A stretch of DNA of 35,988 nucleotides from a bacterium (GTDB lineage: Bacteria > Bdellovibrionota_C > UBA2361 > SZUA-149 > JAEUWB01): positions 1-35,988 of the forward strand of contig JAEUWB010000034.1 of NCBI GenBank assembly GCA_016786595.1. The letters are read 5' to 3'. This document shows, piece by piece, positions 24,115 through 34,217 of the stretch. A program made the translations under genes and the position numbers. How positions within the stretch are numbered: position 1 is the first letter of the stretch; every line of letters begins with the position of its first letter. The notes under the pieces were generated by a model that did not search any database, had not been told where the DNA came from, and saw only the letters and a program-made list of their open reading frames with translations.

Positions 24115-25347
24115 TTACGCTTCCTTACGCTCGATAAAGTATTCATGCAGTGAGCGCACAGCAAGTTCGGCATATTTCTGCTGAATTGCAACAGCAGTCA
24201 TAATTTCTGAAGTTGTTACTAAGTCGATATTAATCCCTTCACGTCCAAGGATCTCAAAAATTTGAGCGGCCACTCCAGCATGGGCCTTCATGCCTTCACC
24301 GACAACAGAGACTTTGGCAATACTACGATCAAGTTCAATACTTGCTTCCGGAAATTCTGTCTTGATCACCGCCAGCAAAGCCTCGTATGCAATCACAGCT
24401 TGATCGTCATCAACTGTAAAGCTCACAGTAGCCTTAGCGCCAAATCCCTGGTTTTGCACAATCATGTCTACGTTAATTCCATTTTGTGCGATGTGCGAAA
24501 ACAATTTCGACATGCTACCGGGTCGGTCAGCAATATTTCTTAAGGTAATTTTTGCTTGGTCATTTCGACAGGTAATTCCAGAGACTACTGCATCTTCCAT
24601 ACCAGGGTATTCCTCAACTATTTCTGTGCCTTGATTGTGATTAAAACTTGAAGCAACCAGTAGCGGCACTCGATACTTCATGGCAAGTCTAACGCTACGA
24701 GCTTGCAGCACTTTAGCTCCGCTGCCTGCAAGTTCGAGCATTTCTTGATAGGTCAAACGTTCCAATTTACGCGCGCACTTACAAAGCGAAGGTTGCGCTG
24801 TGTAAACACCGTCGATGTCTGTGTAAATAATACATTGCTTAGCTTTAAGCGCAGCTGCCAGAGCAACTGCTGTTGCATCTGAACCACCGCGCCCGAGCGT
24901 AGTGTAATTACCTGCAGTATCAGTACCTTGAAAGCCTGCAACAACGGGAATCACTCCAGCATCAAGCAAGGCTTCGAGCTTTGTTGTCTCAATCTGGTCA
25001 ATTAATTCATTACCATAGACGTTTGTTGTTAAAATTCGCACTTGTGGAGCCAACAAAGAGATACTTTCCAAGCCTTCGCGCTCGATCGCCATTGCTGTGA
25101 GGGCAGTTGTGACCTGTTCACCCGTAGCAAGCAATTGATGATATTCACGATCGATTTTTTGCTGTTTGCGAACTTTACGCGCTAACTCTACGAGCTTATC
25201 TGTTTCTCCACTCATTGCAGAAACGACAACTACAATCCTCGGATTGCCTGCTCTGCGGTGTTTCGCGACTCGCCTAGCAACTTCGCCAATGCGCTCAGTT
25301 GAGCCAACTGATGTTCCACCAAATTTTAATACAATCAGATCAGACAT
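24115..25347 (-). CDS. lysC: Aspartokinase
   Basis: This 410-residue kinase phosphorylates aspartate, the entry to lysine, threonine and methionine synthesis. It shows LIVLKFGGTSVGS at the start, VVVSAMSGETD, TLGRGGSDATAVALAAALKA, IYTDIDGVYTAQP, and two C-terminal ACT domains (about 265-335 and 345-405) with NIADRPGSMSKLFSHIAQNG and MKAHAGVAAQIFEILGREGI, for feedback control by amino acids. The ATG at 25347 is preferred to a TTG two codons upstream; neither has a strong ribosome site. It sits between lptB and rpoN. No lysine riboswitch was seen in the 133-base gap upstream. Confidence 0.97.
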   Translation of the reverse strand: MSDLIVLKFGGTSVGSTERIGEVARRVAKHRRAGNPRIVVVVSAMSGETDKLVELARKVRKQQKIDREYHQLLATGEQVTTALTAMAIEREGLESISLLAPQVRILTTNVYGNELIDQIETTKLEALLDAGVIPVVAGFQGTDTAGNYTTLGRGGSDATAVALAAALKAKQCIIYTDIDGVYTAQPSLCKCARKLERLTYQEMLELAGSGAKVLQARSVRLAMKYRVPLLVASSFNHNQGTEIVEEYPGMEDAVVSGITCRNDQAKITLRNIADRPGSMSKLFSHIAQNGINVDMIVQNQGFGAKATVSFTVDDDQAVIAYEALLAVIKTEFPEASIELDRSIAKVSVVGEGMKAHAGVAAQIFEILGREGINIDLVTTSEIMTAVAIQQKYAELAVRSLHEYFIERKEA

Positions 25348-25480
25348 GATCAAGTCATTAACACAGCGGTAAAACTAATCAAAGTGCGGCCTGATTTGCT
25401 GATTACCACGGACGCTACTTGTTCTAGTCAAAACTACAGCTCATTTCACTGCAAATTAGATCTCAGGCATTGGCAGAGCA

Positions 25481-26266
25481 TCAATAATCGAATGACTCGC
25501 CTAGGTAGAATTTTCGTGCAATCGCAGATTGCGAAATATGTTCGGGCGTTCCCGATTCAATCACCTTCCCTTCGCTTACAATATAAGCGCGGTCGCAAAT
25601 ATTCAGTGTTTCGCGCACATTGTGATCGGTAATTAAAATGCCGATTCCCTTTTGCTGCACTTGCCGAATTAGTTTCTGCAAGTCTTCAACAGCAATTGGG
25701 TCAATGCCTGCAAATGGCTCATCCAGCAACATAAAAGATGGGTCGCAAGCTAAGGCACGAGCAATTTCCGTGCGTCGCCTTTCACCACCAGAGAGTGAGT
25801 AAGCGCGCGTGTTCGCCACGCGCGTGAGATTCAATTCCTCTAGTAACTCTTCAACACGCTTAAGTTGCATTGTCGACTTACCTGCATACTGGGGCAAGAT
25901 TTCAAGCACGGCTAAGATATTTTCCCGCACCGTTAACTTACGAAAAACAGATGCTTCCTGAGGCAAGTAGCCAATCCCCAAACGCGCGCGCTGATACATC
26001 GGCATCAGCGTCACATCAGTGCCATTAAAATATACTGTCCCACCATCGGGTCGCACCAAGCCGACAATCATGTAAAAGGAAGTCGTCTTACCGGCACCAT
26101 TGGGGCCGAGCAGTCCAACCACTTCCGCTTTAGCAACCGCTAGGTCAACGCCATTAACGACACGTCTGCCACTATATTCCTTGACCAAGCCTTCGCAAAT
26201 AATTCGACCTTCTGCGCGGTCGTGCGCATGCAACTCGATTGTCTCTTTTTGCATTTCTTGACTCAT
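25481..26266 (-). CDS. lptB: LPS export ABC transporter ATPase LptB
   Basis: This 261-residue ATPase powers the LptB2FGC complex that extracts LPS from the inner membrane. It has Walker A GLLGPNGAGKTTSFYMIVGL, a Q-loop in GYLPQEASVFRKLTV, the signature LSGGERRRTEIARAL, Walker B FMLLDEPFAGIDP and the switch His in ITDHNVRETL. The short extra N-terminal piece (about 20 residues before GLVKEY) is unremarkable. Its ATG overlaps the lptA stop by one base (TAATG). LptF and LptG are not in the window. Confidence 0.97.
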   Translation of the reverse strand: MSQEMQKETIELHAHDRAEGRIICEGLVKEYSGRRVVNGVDLAVAKAEVVGLLGPNGAGKTTSFYMIVGLVRPDGGTVYFNGTDVTLMPMYQRARLGIGYLPQEASVFRKLTVRENILAVLEILPQYAGKSTMQLKRVEELLEELNLTRVANTRAYSLSGGERRRTEIARALACDPSFMLLDEPFAGIDPIAVEDLQKLIRQVQQKGIGILITDHNVRETLNICDRAYIVSEGKVIESGTPEHISQSAIARKFYLGESFDY

Positions 26267-26826
26267 TAATGCTTTACTTTGCTACTTGCTTTTTGAGAAT
26301 CGTTAAGTTCTTGATGATTAATAATTTTAACACGAACCTCTCCCTCTGCCTCACTGCGATCCTCGTTCACATAAAGTGTGATTTTAGCAGCAGCTAGAGC
26401 ATTTTGTTTATTCACGACCTCAGGATTCTGGGTCAAGACAACGGTTGCCTTTTTTGGATCATATACAGCATGCTGCGATGTCGCGCGCATATCTTCACCA
26501 CGGATAATCACCACATTTCCCAGACAAAGCAACTCCGTTAACTGATTGCTTTGATCATAAGTGCCAATCATTTTATCGGCATCGATTTTCAGAATGTCGC
26601 GAATCATTTTCACATTCCCAGCATAAACAAATTGACGAGTTTTATCATCAACTTGGAGAGTATTTGAAGTAATTGTGACAGGCGCATCCTTTGCACCAGA
26701 GTTTTTAAGTCCCTCAAAAACACCTTTTGTCGGCTGGTTGGGTTTGTCTGTGGCCTTTGCTTGCCCAAGTAGTTCAGTGCTTAAAGTCAAAAACATTATG
26801 CAGCTAATTATTAAATTCTTGATCAT
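26266..26826 (-). CDS. lptA: LPS transport periplasmic protein LptA (OstA-like)
   Basis: A 186-residue protein with a signal peptide over about 1-26 (hydrophobic IISCIMFLTLSTELLG, then QAKA). It has one OstA/LptA beta-jellyroll domain (about 48-150), containing VTITSNTLQVDDKTRQFVYA, KMIRDILKIDADKM and AVYDPKKATVVLTQNPEVV. It is expected to polymerise with LptC and LptD as the periplasmic bridge for LPS. It lies between lptC (55 bases upstream) and lptB (one-base overlap), the standard order. Confidence 0.93.
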   Translation of the reverse strand: MIKNLIISCIMFLTLSTELLGQAKATDKPNQPTKGVFEGLKNSGAKDAPVTITSNTLQVDDKTRQFVYAGNVKMIRDILKIDADKMIGTYDQSNQLTELLCLGNVVIIRGEDMRATSQHAVYDPKKATVVLTQNPEVVNKQNALAAAKITLYVNEDRSEAEGEVRVKIINHQELNDSQKASSKVKH

Positions 26827-26881
26827 GTCTATTCACGCCTAAATTATGCGCTTTAAATTATGTTTTTCTAGAAGCATCCAC

Positions 26882-27478
26882 CTATTGAGTGCTTACCTTT
26901 GAAATAAATTGCGAATTTACCGTGCTACTAATCTCAATTAACCGATTAGCTACCTCGACTGTCATTCCAATACCATTAATCGTATAACCCTGGCCAACTA
27001 TCTTCACCGGACCAGCGGCGCTAATCTTATCTTGATCAGCATCATAGACCGCAAGATCTGTATAAATTTTGGTGCTTTCATCAATCCCGATAACTACGTC
27101 CCCTTGAACGTCAGCGGAAACGATTGCTTCACCACGTAAATATAGTTTTCCACTTGTCGATGTCACAGTGACAATACTTCCATCCGGACGATACATTTTC
27201 ATAGTTGAGTTTGCTAGCCGTGCTTGATTCTCGGTGCTGTAATACTTAGCCTCAACTGCGCGGACTTCCCAGACGCGACGCCCTTTCTTCACAGCCACTC
27301 TTTCAAAATCCTGAATGTGTAACTCAGAGGTTGTTTGTGGTGAGCTGTTGTTATTTGTATTTATCTTAGTGCCCATTTTTTCCGCGGAACGAAGATATGC
27401 CGTACTCAGCACAAAAATGACGAAAGCCGCAGTCAAAAGCGCAACAATTGCTTGTGCTGGTGAGCGAAAATAATACAC
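26882..27478 (-). CDS. lptC: LPS export protein LptC
   Basis: A 198-residue bitopic protein. One N-terminal membrane helix (about 9-28, QAIVALLTAAFVIFVLSTAY) precedes a periplasmic LptC beta-jellyroll (about 50-190) with WEVRAVEAKYYSTENQARL, MYRPDGSIVTVTSTSGKL and a YTDLAVYDADQDKISAAGPV repeat unit shared with LptA. It receives LPS from LptFG and passes it to LptA. It starts 12 bases after kdsA ends. No kdsC or kdsD lies between them as in several relatives. Confidence 0.93.
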   Translation of the reverse strand: MYYFRSPAQAIVALLTAAFVIFVLSTAYLRSAEKMGTKINTNNNSSPQTTSELHIQDFERVAVKKGRRVWEVRAVEAKYYSTENQARLANSTMKMYRPDGSIVTVTSTSGKLYLRGEAIVSADVQGDVVIGIDESTKIYTDLAVYDADQDKISAAGPVKIVGQGYTINGIGMTVEVANRLIEISSTVNSQFISKVSTQ

Positions 27479-27490
27479 AAATCTTACTCT

Positions 27491-28339
27491 TTACTCTTTA
27501 AGTGAATCCTGGCGGAGCTTCCAAATTGGCAGCAGTTCATCAAGCAGTGCTGGTAGTTTATTCAAAGGGAACTGACTCATTGAATCCGAAAGTGCCTTGT
27601 CCGGGTTTTCGTGACACTCAATAAAAAGGGCATCAATCCCAACCGCCACTCCTGCTCGGGCTAAAGCAGGGATTTGCGTGCGGTCTCCTCCCGAAACTCC
27701 GTTGACTCCGCCAAGGCGCTGCACTGAGTGCGAGGCATCGAGCACAACCGGAGAACCAAAGGAGCGCATCGTTTGTAGCCCACGCATATCAACAATTAAA
27801 TCGCGATAACCAAATGATGTTCCTCGCTCACAACAGATTACTTGTTTATTTCCCGTAGCTTTAATCTTATCGATCACAAAAGGCATATCGTCAGGACTTA
27901 AGAATTGCCCTTTCTTGACCATCACAGGGAGCGCAGATCTACCTGCAGCTGCCAGTAAATCTGTCTGGCGACAAAGAAAAGCAGGAATTTGCAATAAATC
28001 TACTACTTTTGCCGCAGCCTGAACTTCTTCCGGACTATGCACATCGGTTATAATCGGCACAGCGAATTCTCGGCGTAAGGCCGCTAAGATCTCTAGTCCT
28101 TGATCGAGCCCCAAGCCGCGGAAGCTTTTACTCGATGTGCGGTTGGCCTTATCGTATGAAGATTTATAAATCAGTTTGACGCCAGCCTGTTGAGTAATTT
28201 TTAAAATCTGCTCAGCATGCTTGAAGGCATGTTCACGGGACTCAATCACACAGGGGCCTGCAATCAGAACAAACTCTTGACCACCGCCGATTTGTGCATG
28301 CGTGACTTGCTTATCTTTACCGACAATAACAGTTTTCAT
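27491..28339 (-). CDS. kdsA: KDO-8-phosphate synthase
   Basis: This 282-residue TIM-barrel aldolase condenses phosphoenolpyruvate with arabinose-5-phosphate. The family blocks are FVLIAGPCVIESREHAF, YKSSYDKANRTSSKSFRG, PIITDVHSPEE, LQIPAFLCRQTDLL, KKGQFLSPDDM, CERGTSFGYRDLIVDMR, VVLDASHSVQRLGG and ALFIECHENPDKALSDS. It keeps the Cys of AGPC that in metal-dependent KdsA helps bind the metal. It lies eight bases after pyrG and 12 bases before lptC. Confidence 0.97.
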   Translation of the reverse strand: MKTVIVGKDKQVTHAQIGGGQEFVLIAGPCVIESREHAFKHAEQILKITQQAGVKLIYKSSYDKANRTSSKSFRGLGLDQGLEILAALRREFAVPIITDVHSPEEVQAAAKVVDLLQIPAFLCRQTDLLAAAGRSALPVMVKKGQFLSPDDMPFVIDKIKATGNKQVICCERGTSFGYRDLIVDMRGLQTMRSFGSPVVLDASHSVQRLGGVNGVSGGDRTQIPALARAGVAVGIDALFIECHENPDKALSDSMSQFPLNKLPALLDELLPIWKLRQDSLKE

Positions 28340-28347
28340 TGAGACAT

Positions 28348-30069
<1,722 letters not shown>

Positions 30070-30177
30070 CTATTATTTCTTGCTAACCCACTAAAGCTAA
30101 GTTCCAAATCGAAACCAGGCAAGAGAATTAACTATAGAAAACTAAAAAACTTTTTTGATGACTTTTAACTACTTAAC

Positions 30178-30969
30178 TTACTTCAGGCCGAGGGCAACCT
30201 CGCGCGCTCGTTGAAGATCTTGAGGCGTGTCGACCTCAACAAAATTACGAGCTTCATCATGGGAAAGTATATATACACCAATACTGTGACCATTTTCAAG
30301 TACTCTCAATTGCTCAAGCATTTCGATGCGTTCTAATAGCGCTTGCTTGCTTGTTGCAAAGGTAGTCAGTGACTCCGGTGTATACGCATAAAGCCCGATA
30401 TGCCTGTAGCCCAGCACCCCATTAGGATAAATCACTCCATCACGGCTGTGCGGTATTGGCGCGCGCGAAAAATATAGTGCTTGGCCCGCGGGACTCAGCG
30501 CAACCTTCACAACTGTAGAAGCAGCAAATTGATCTTGGTCCATAATCGGGACAGCAATAGTTGTCATCGAGAATTGGTCATAATTTTCCTTAAGGACCTG
30601 GATCACTCCATTAATTGCCGCAACGCTGATAAATGGCATGTCGCCTTGAATATTTAAAATTATTTGGAAGTCTTTCCCTGTAGGGTCGATTCTCTGCCAA
30701 GCTTGATAAACGCGATCTGTTCCAGACGGAGCATCTGCCGAAGTCATGATTACTTCAGCACCAAAACTTGTAGCAACTTGAGAAATTTCAGCTGAATCGG
30801 TAGCCAACACTACGCGCTGTAAAGACGAGACTTGTGCTGCCTGCTGCCAGACATGCTGAATCAAAGACTTGCCATCAATCTCTTGGAGTGGCTTGCGACC
30901 GAGGCGCGTTGAACCCAAGCGCGCTGGAATTACTGCTAAAACATTATAGTTGACTGACTCTGCACCCAT
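30178..30969 (-). CDS. kdsB: CMP-KDO synthetase
   Basis: This 263-residue cytidylyltransferase activates KDO for transfer to lipid A. It has VIPARLGSTRLGRKPLQEIDG (CTP loop), VVLATDSAEISQVA, GTDRVYQAW, the ILNIQGDMPFI metal site, YFSRAPIPHSRDG, the HIGLYAYTPESLT motif and ERIEMLEQLRVLENGHSIGV. A short N-terminal extension of about seven residues precedes the first strand. It is separated from pyrG by 135 bases and from the upstream membrane protein by 58. Confidence 0.97.
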   Translation of the reverse strand: MGAESVNYNVLAVIPARLGSTRLGRKPLQEIDGKSLIQHVWQQAAQVSSLQRVVLATDSAEISQVATSFGAEVIMTSADAPSGTDRVYQAWQRIDPTGKDFQIILNIQGDMPFISVAAINGVIQVLKENYDQFSMTTIAVPIMDQDQFAASTVVKVALSPAGQALYFSRAPIPHSRDGVIYPNGVLGYRHIGLYAYTPESLTTFATSKQALLERIEMLEQLRVLENGHSIGVYILSHDEARNFVEVDTPQDLQRAREVALGLK

Positions 30970-31027
30970 GCCTCTGATTTAGACCATACAAGTAAATTAG
31001 CCAAGATCGAACTTAATCAGAGTTTCC

Positions 31028-31816
31028 CTAGTTTCCCATGCGGTCTTGGAATATACGTTTACGACGAGTCGACCCATCCAGTGCTTTGAACAAAGCTCCG
31101 CGGAAAACTAAAAAGCCAAAAAATAAAAAGCAAAGCAGCACTGAATACAACAACCGCAAAACTAGATTTAAATCAGCACCAAGATAGGCATAGTCAAGCA
31201 ATAACACTTCGAGATAGGTAATTGGATTCCCTTGAATAAATTGCACTTTAAAAAGTAGCTGATCATGCCAGATTAGCGGAGCAACGATAATCAGATGCGG
31301 CACCAGCCATTCAGGCCAGTTTTCTCGCATAAAATGCAAGCTGTGCCGTAGCGAATTAATCCCGTCTTCAGTTGCTAAATAGATACTTTCCAGTACCGGA
31401 TTAAAGAGCAAGGTCAAGGCTGCGCCAAGCAGGATCCTTAGATTCATTGCCGAAACTGGCAGCGCGCGATTAAGTAATTCGTTAATAATAAAAAAAATAA
31501 AAGTCACGGTCAGCACTGCTGGAAATAAGAAAAAGAATCTACGTCGAATGATTTCTAATCCTGTTTTTTCAGCACGCACACCAGCTTCCAGGCACGGCAA
31601 GAGCAAGGTAATCAGCGCCGCGAAAACAAAACCCAATACAAAACCACCAACGATGCCAAAATTGCTCATCAAGTTAGCGACAAATGGGAACGCAAAGAGG
31701 AGTAAGAACATTACCAATGGAATCTTCCAGAGTAGCATGGTCGCAACTTGAGCTCTTTTCAGGGCCCGCAAATACATCGCGATATCAACACGAATGATTT
31801 CCGTAAGCTTAAGCAT
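31028..31816 (-). CDS. Uncharacterised membrane protein coupled to pcnB
   Basis: A 262-residue protein with about five to six hydrophobic spans (near 28-50, 54-75, 92-112, 125-140, 172-186 and 215-240) and a basic C-terminal tail (STRRKRIFQDR). I do not recognise the family; the general look is of a multi-pass integral membrane protein without a catalytic motif. Its ATG overlaps the pcnB stop by eight bases (ATGCTTAA), so translation is likely coupled. Confidence 0.8.
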   Translation of the reverse strand: MLKLTEIIRVDIAMYLRALKRAQVATMLLWKIPLVMFLLLFAFPFVANLMSNFGIVGGFVLGFVFAALITLLLPCLEAGVRAEKTGLEIIRRRFFFLFPAVLTVTFIFFIINELLNRALPVSAMNLRILLGAALTLLFNPVLESIYLATEDGINSLRHSLHFMRENWPEWLVPHLIIVAPLIWHDQLLFKVQFIQGNPITYLEVLLLDYAYLGADLNLVLRLLYSVLLCFLFFGFLVFRGALFKALDGSTRRKRIFQDRMGN

Positions 31817-33122
31817 GTGGTTTCCTTCTCCGCCGCCTTCTGAGCGGAGCAGTTTTCTGCACTATTAAATCTACTGCGCGGGGTGGCGCTAAGGCCGCGT
31901 CAACAAGATGGACAAGTAAGCGCGCCCGCGGAGAACGCGGCAACATGGACTGCTCATACAAAAATAAATAGCGCTTCTTCAAGCACTCGGTAATTTCTTC
32001 ACGCTCATTACGGGTAATCCCAATACGAGAATAAAGGCCTTTCAAGACTAGCTGCACCTCTTCATCAAGCTCTCGACTGTCTAATTCAAGGTGAAAGTCT
32101 GGATTATAATGAAGCTCGCGCTCGCGAGGATGCGGAGCTTGCTCGAATAGTTGCATTAATAAGTCTGAGGGCTCAGCCCCAAGAATCCGTCTTAAAGTTT
32201 CACGATCGACACTGCCAATTGCTAGGGCTGCCAATAAAATCCCCGCGGAAAGCACATAACCTTCACCGATCAGGGTATCCACACGGTGCAAAACCTCTTC
32301 CGTGATGTGCCATTGTGCCTTACCTCGACCGGCCCAAAAATCTTCTAATCCGGGTAATAAGTGATCCAGTAACCCGACAACACGCATTAATCTGAACGAT
32401 GCACAACTTGCTCCACCATTTAATTCACGCAGGAATTCCTCGTGGATTCGTGCGGTCGCGCTTAAAGTAATCAACTGCACTGAGCCAAGTAGGGCATCGT
32501 AAGTTTCTGCCTCAATCACAAAGCCCGTGCGTGCAGTGTGACGAATTGCGCGAATCATGCGCACCGGGTCTTCATTAAAACGTTGGCCGGGATTGCCAAT
32601 CATGCGAATTACACCGCGTTCTAGATCCTCAAGCCCTCCGACATAATCAATGACCGATCGGGTCTCGGGGTCGTAAAAAAGACCATTAATCGTCAAATCC
32701 CGCCTCAGTGCATCGGATTCAGCCGTGCCATAGGTATTATCAGTACGAGTTAGGTGCACTGTTTTTTTTTGAGTTTCTACTACTTCATCGCTACCCTCAG
32801 AATCAAGCTTAGCTTCCGACCGAAATGTGGAAACCTCCAATATTTTTTGTCCCGGGAAGAACACATGATTTAGCGGAAAGCGCCTGCCGATAATACGGCT
32901 ATTTCTGAATAACTTACGCACTTCCTCAGTTGTTGCACTAGTTCCGATATCGAAATCTTTAGGAGTTTTGCCTAAAAGCAGATCGCGCACTCCACCACCA
33001 ACCAAATACGCAATGTGTCCGTGACGATGTAGACGAGAAATTACCTTCAAGGCATCTTCGTCGATATTTCGATGTGATAGTTGATGCTCTTTTCGGGAGA
33101 CGATCAGTGGGGTTTCAGTCAT
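31809..33122 (-). CDS. pcnB: Poly(A) polymerase I / CCA-type nucleotidyltransferase
   Basis: This 437-residue enzyme adds 3' poly(A) tails to RNA to promote decay. It has the nucleotidyltransferase motif AYLVGGGVRDLLLGKTPKDF with the DxD that follows (DFDIGT), RKLFRNSRIIGRRFPLNHVF, the RRDLTINGLFYDPE block, GNPGQRFNEDPVRMIRAIR, and a strongly basic tail RRRRRRKPHA typical of PcnB and unlike CCA-adding enzymes. This supports PcnB over Cca. The ATG at 33122 is chosen over a TTG two codons upstream. It heads the leftward array, divergent from the minor-pilin operon. Confidence 0.93.
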   Translation of the reverse strand: MTETPLIVSRKEHQLSHRNIDEDALKVISRLHRHGHIAYLVGGGVRDLLLGKTPKDFDIGTSATTEEVRKLFRNSRIIGRRFPLNHVFFPGQKILEVSTFRSEAKLDSEGSDEVVETQKKTVHLTRTDNTYGTAESDALRRDLTINGLFYDPETRSVIDYVGGLEDLERGVIRMIGNPGQRFNEDPVRMIRAIRHTARTGFVIEAETYDALLGSVQLITLSATARIHEEFLRELNGGASCASFRLMRVVGLLDHLLPGLEDFWAGRGKAQWHITEEVLHRVDTLIGEGYVLSAGILLAALAIGSVDRETLRRILGAEPSDLLMQLFEQAPHPRERELHYNPDFHLELDSRELDEEVQLVLKGLYSRIGITRNEREEITECLKKRYLFLYEQSMLPRSPRARLLVHLVDAALAPPRAVDLIVQKTAPLRRRRRRKPHA

Positions 33123-33252
33123 GAACAATCTTGTATTTACTACGAAAAAATTACACGGCGATTAGTTGTTATTACTCACTAGAGTAACAGTTTCACTCCA
33201 ATCTCAACAGATCTTAACTCTTTAACCCAGCCACAGGAGAGTATCAATTACT

Positions 33253-33268
33253 TGGCACAATACTTGCT
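33253..33268 (+). promoter_or_regulatory. Sigma-54 (-24/-12) promoter of the minor-pilin operon
   Basis: TGGCAC (33253-33258), five bases, then TTGCT (33264-33268) keeps the invariant GG and GC exactly ten bases apart (33254-33255 and 33266-33267), as in the consensus TGGCAC-N5-TTGCW. Transcription would begin near 33279, giving a leader of roughly 95 bases before the ATG at 33373. rpoN itself lies at 22.4-23.8 kb. A PilR-type activator is expected but none is encoded here. Confidence 0.8.
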
Positions 33269-33286
33269 ATTTTCTAGGCAAGTTCG

Positions 33287-33307
33287 GGCTAAGAGATTCT
33301 CTTAGCC
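33287..33307 (+). promoter_or_regulatory. Perfect 5'-UTR hairpin of the minor-pilin operon
   Basis: A perfect 9-bp stem GGCTAAGAG (33287-33295) / CTCTTAGCC (33299-33307) closes on a three-base loop, starting about eight bases after the predicted sigma-54 start site. It lacks a following T run. It may protect the mRNA 5' end or bind a regulator. Confidence 0.65.
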
Positions 33308-33372
33308 TTAACCAATTTAGATTAGACCTGATACTAAACGCAGTAAATTAAAAGAGTCGAGGTAAATAATCT

Positions 33373-33825
33373 ATGGGGCCTAAATCGAAAACTTATCGAT
33401 CTCAGTGTGGCTTTGGTTTAGCAGAGATGATGGTTGTACTCTGCATTACAACCCTTGCACTAGGTTTTGCAATTTCCAATGCCCGTAATTTGGAAAATCC
33501 AACTGACGTAGGCGCGCAGACAACACTAGCATTTTTTAAGCAGCTGCGAGCCAAAGCAGTTAACTCAACCCAAGCCTATACGATCAGTCCAGCCAACGGC
33601 TATCGACTGCAGGTCGCTTCAGCTCGAACCTGCAATGAAACTCCAACAGTTGAGCAAGGTGTCTATCTCGAACTTCCGCGGGATACTCGCTTCAGTTCGC
33701 AATCCTGGTCTGTTTGCTTTAGCTCACGCGGGCTCCCGCAAACAGCAGAAACTGTGCAAATCACTCATCAGGGGATGACCAAGCAAGTTGAAGTTCTACT
33801 TGGTGGAGCGATACGTTCGCTATGA
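33373..33825 (+). CDS. Type IV pilus minor pilin, FimT/GspH-like
   Basis: This 150-residue prepilin has the leader MGPKSKTYRSQCG followed by the cleavage and hydrophobic motif FGLAEMMVVLCITTLALGFA, with Glu at mature position 5. The helix N-terminus is followed by a small GspH/FimT-like globular domain with Cys residues that could pair (near RTCNETP and WSVCFSS). It would prime pilus assembly at the inner membrane. GAGG about ten bases before the ATG supports the start. It is the first gene of the sigma-54 driven operon. Its stop overlaps the pilV start by four bases. Confidence 0.88.
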   Translation: MGPKSKTYRSQCGFGLAEMMVVLCITTLALGFAISNARNLENPTDVGAQTTLAFFKQLRAKAVNSTQAYTISPANGYRLQVASARTCNETPTVEQGVYLELPRDTRFSSQSWSVCFSSRGLPQTAETVQITHQGMTKQVEVLLGGAIRSL

Positions 33826-34217
33826 ATTTGAAATTAAGAAGATCACAACATGGCACTTCATTAATCGAAGTTATGGTCTCGCTGAGCATTATGTCGATTG
33901 TGATGGGCACAATGACACCAGCTTATGTAAAATTCATGAAGCTAAATAACTACGGTGAAACTTATGCAGGTGCTGTAGCGGCAGCACAGAAAAAGTTAGA
34001 TAATTTGCGTTTTCTAAACCCCAGCACCTTGCCGACAACGGGAAGTACTGGACCAGAAGCAATTAACGCCGGCGAAAGAAGCTATCAGGTTACAACGTTT
34101 TATTGTCGCGATAATTCCCTTTGCACTTCAACTGAAGTGCGACATTTAACTGTCGAAGTCACTTACAAAAATGAGCTCTTATTCACAGCGAGCACGGTTT
34201 ATGCCCGACTTAATTAA
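33822..34217 (+). CDS. Type IV pilus minor pilin, PilV/GspI-like
   Basis: This 131-residue prepilin has the leader MNLKLRRSQHG, then TSLIEVMVSLSIMSIVMGTM with Glu at mature position 5. The short globular part carries two Cys (FYCRDNSLC), a likely disulfide loop as in PilV-type pilins. The ATG overlaps the preceding stop (ATGA). Family assignment to PilV rests on order in the operon and the IEVMVSL pattern, so GspI-like is possible. Confidence 0.8.
   Translation: MNLKLRRSQHGTSLIEVMVSLSIMSIVMGTMTPAYVKFMKLNNYGETYAGAVAAAQKKLDNLRFLNPSTLPTTGSTGPEAINAGERSYQVTTFYCRDNSLCTSTEVRHLTVEVTYKNELLFTASTVYARLN

Noticed and set aside
25348-25480. Lysine riboswitch before lysC
   Set aside because: The 133-base gap is too short for the roughly 170-base aptamer, and no matching stems were seen.
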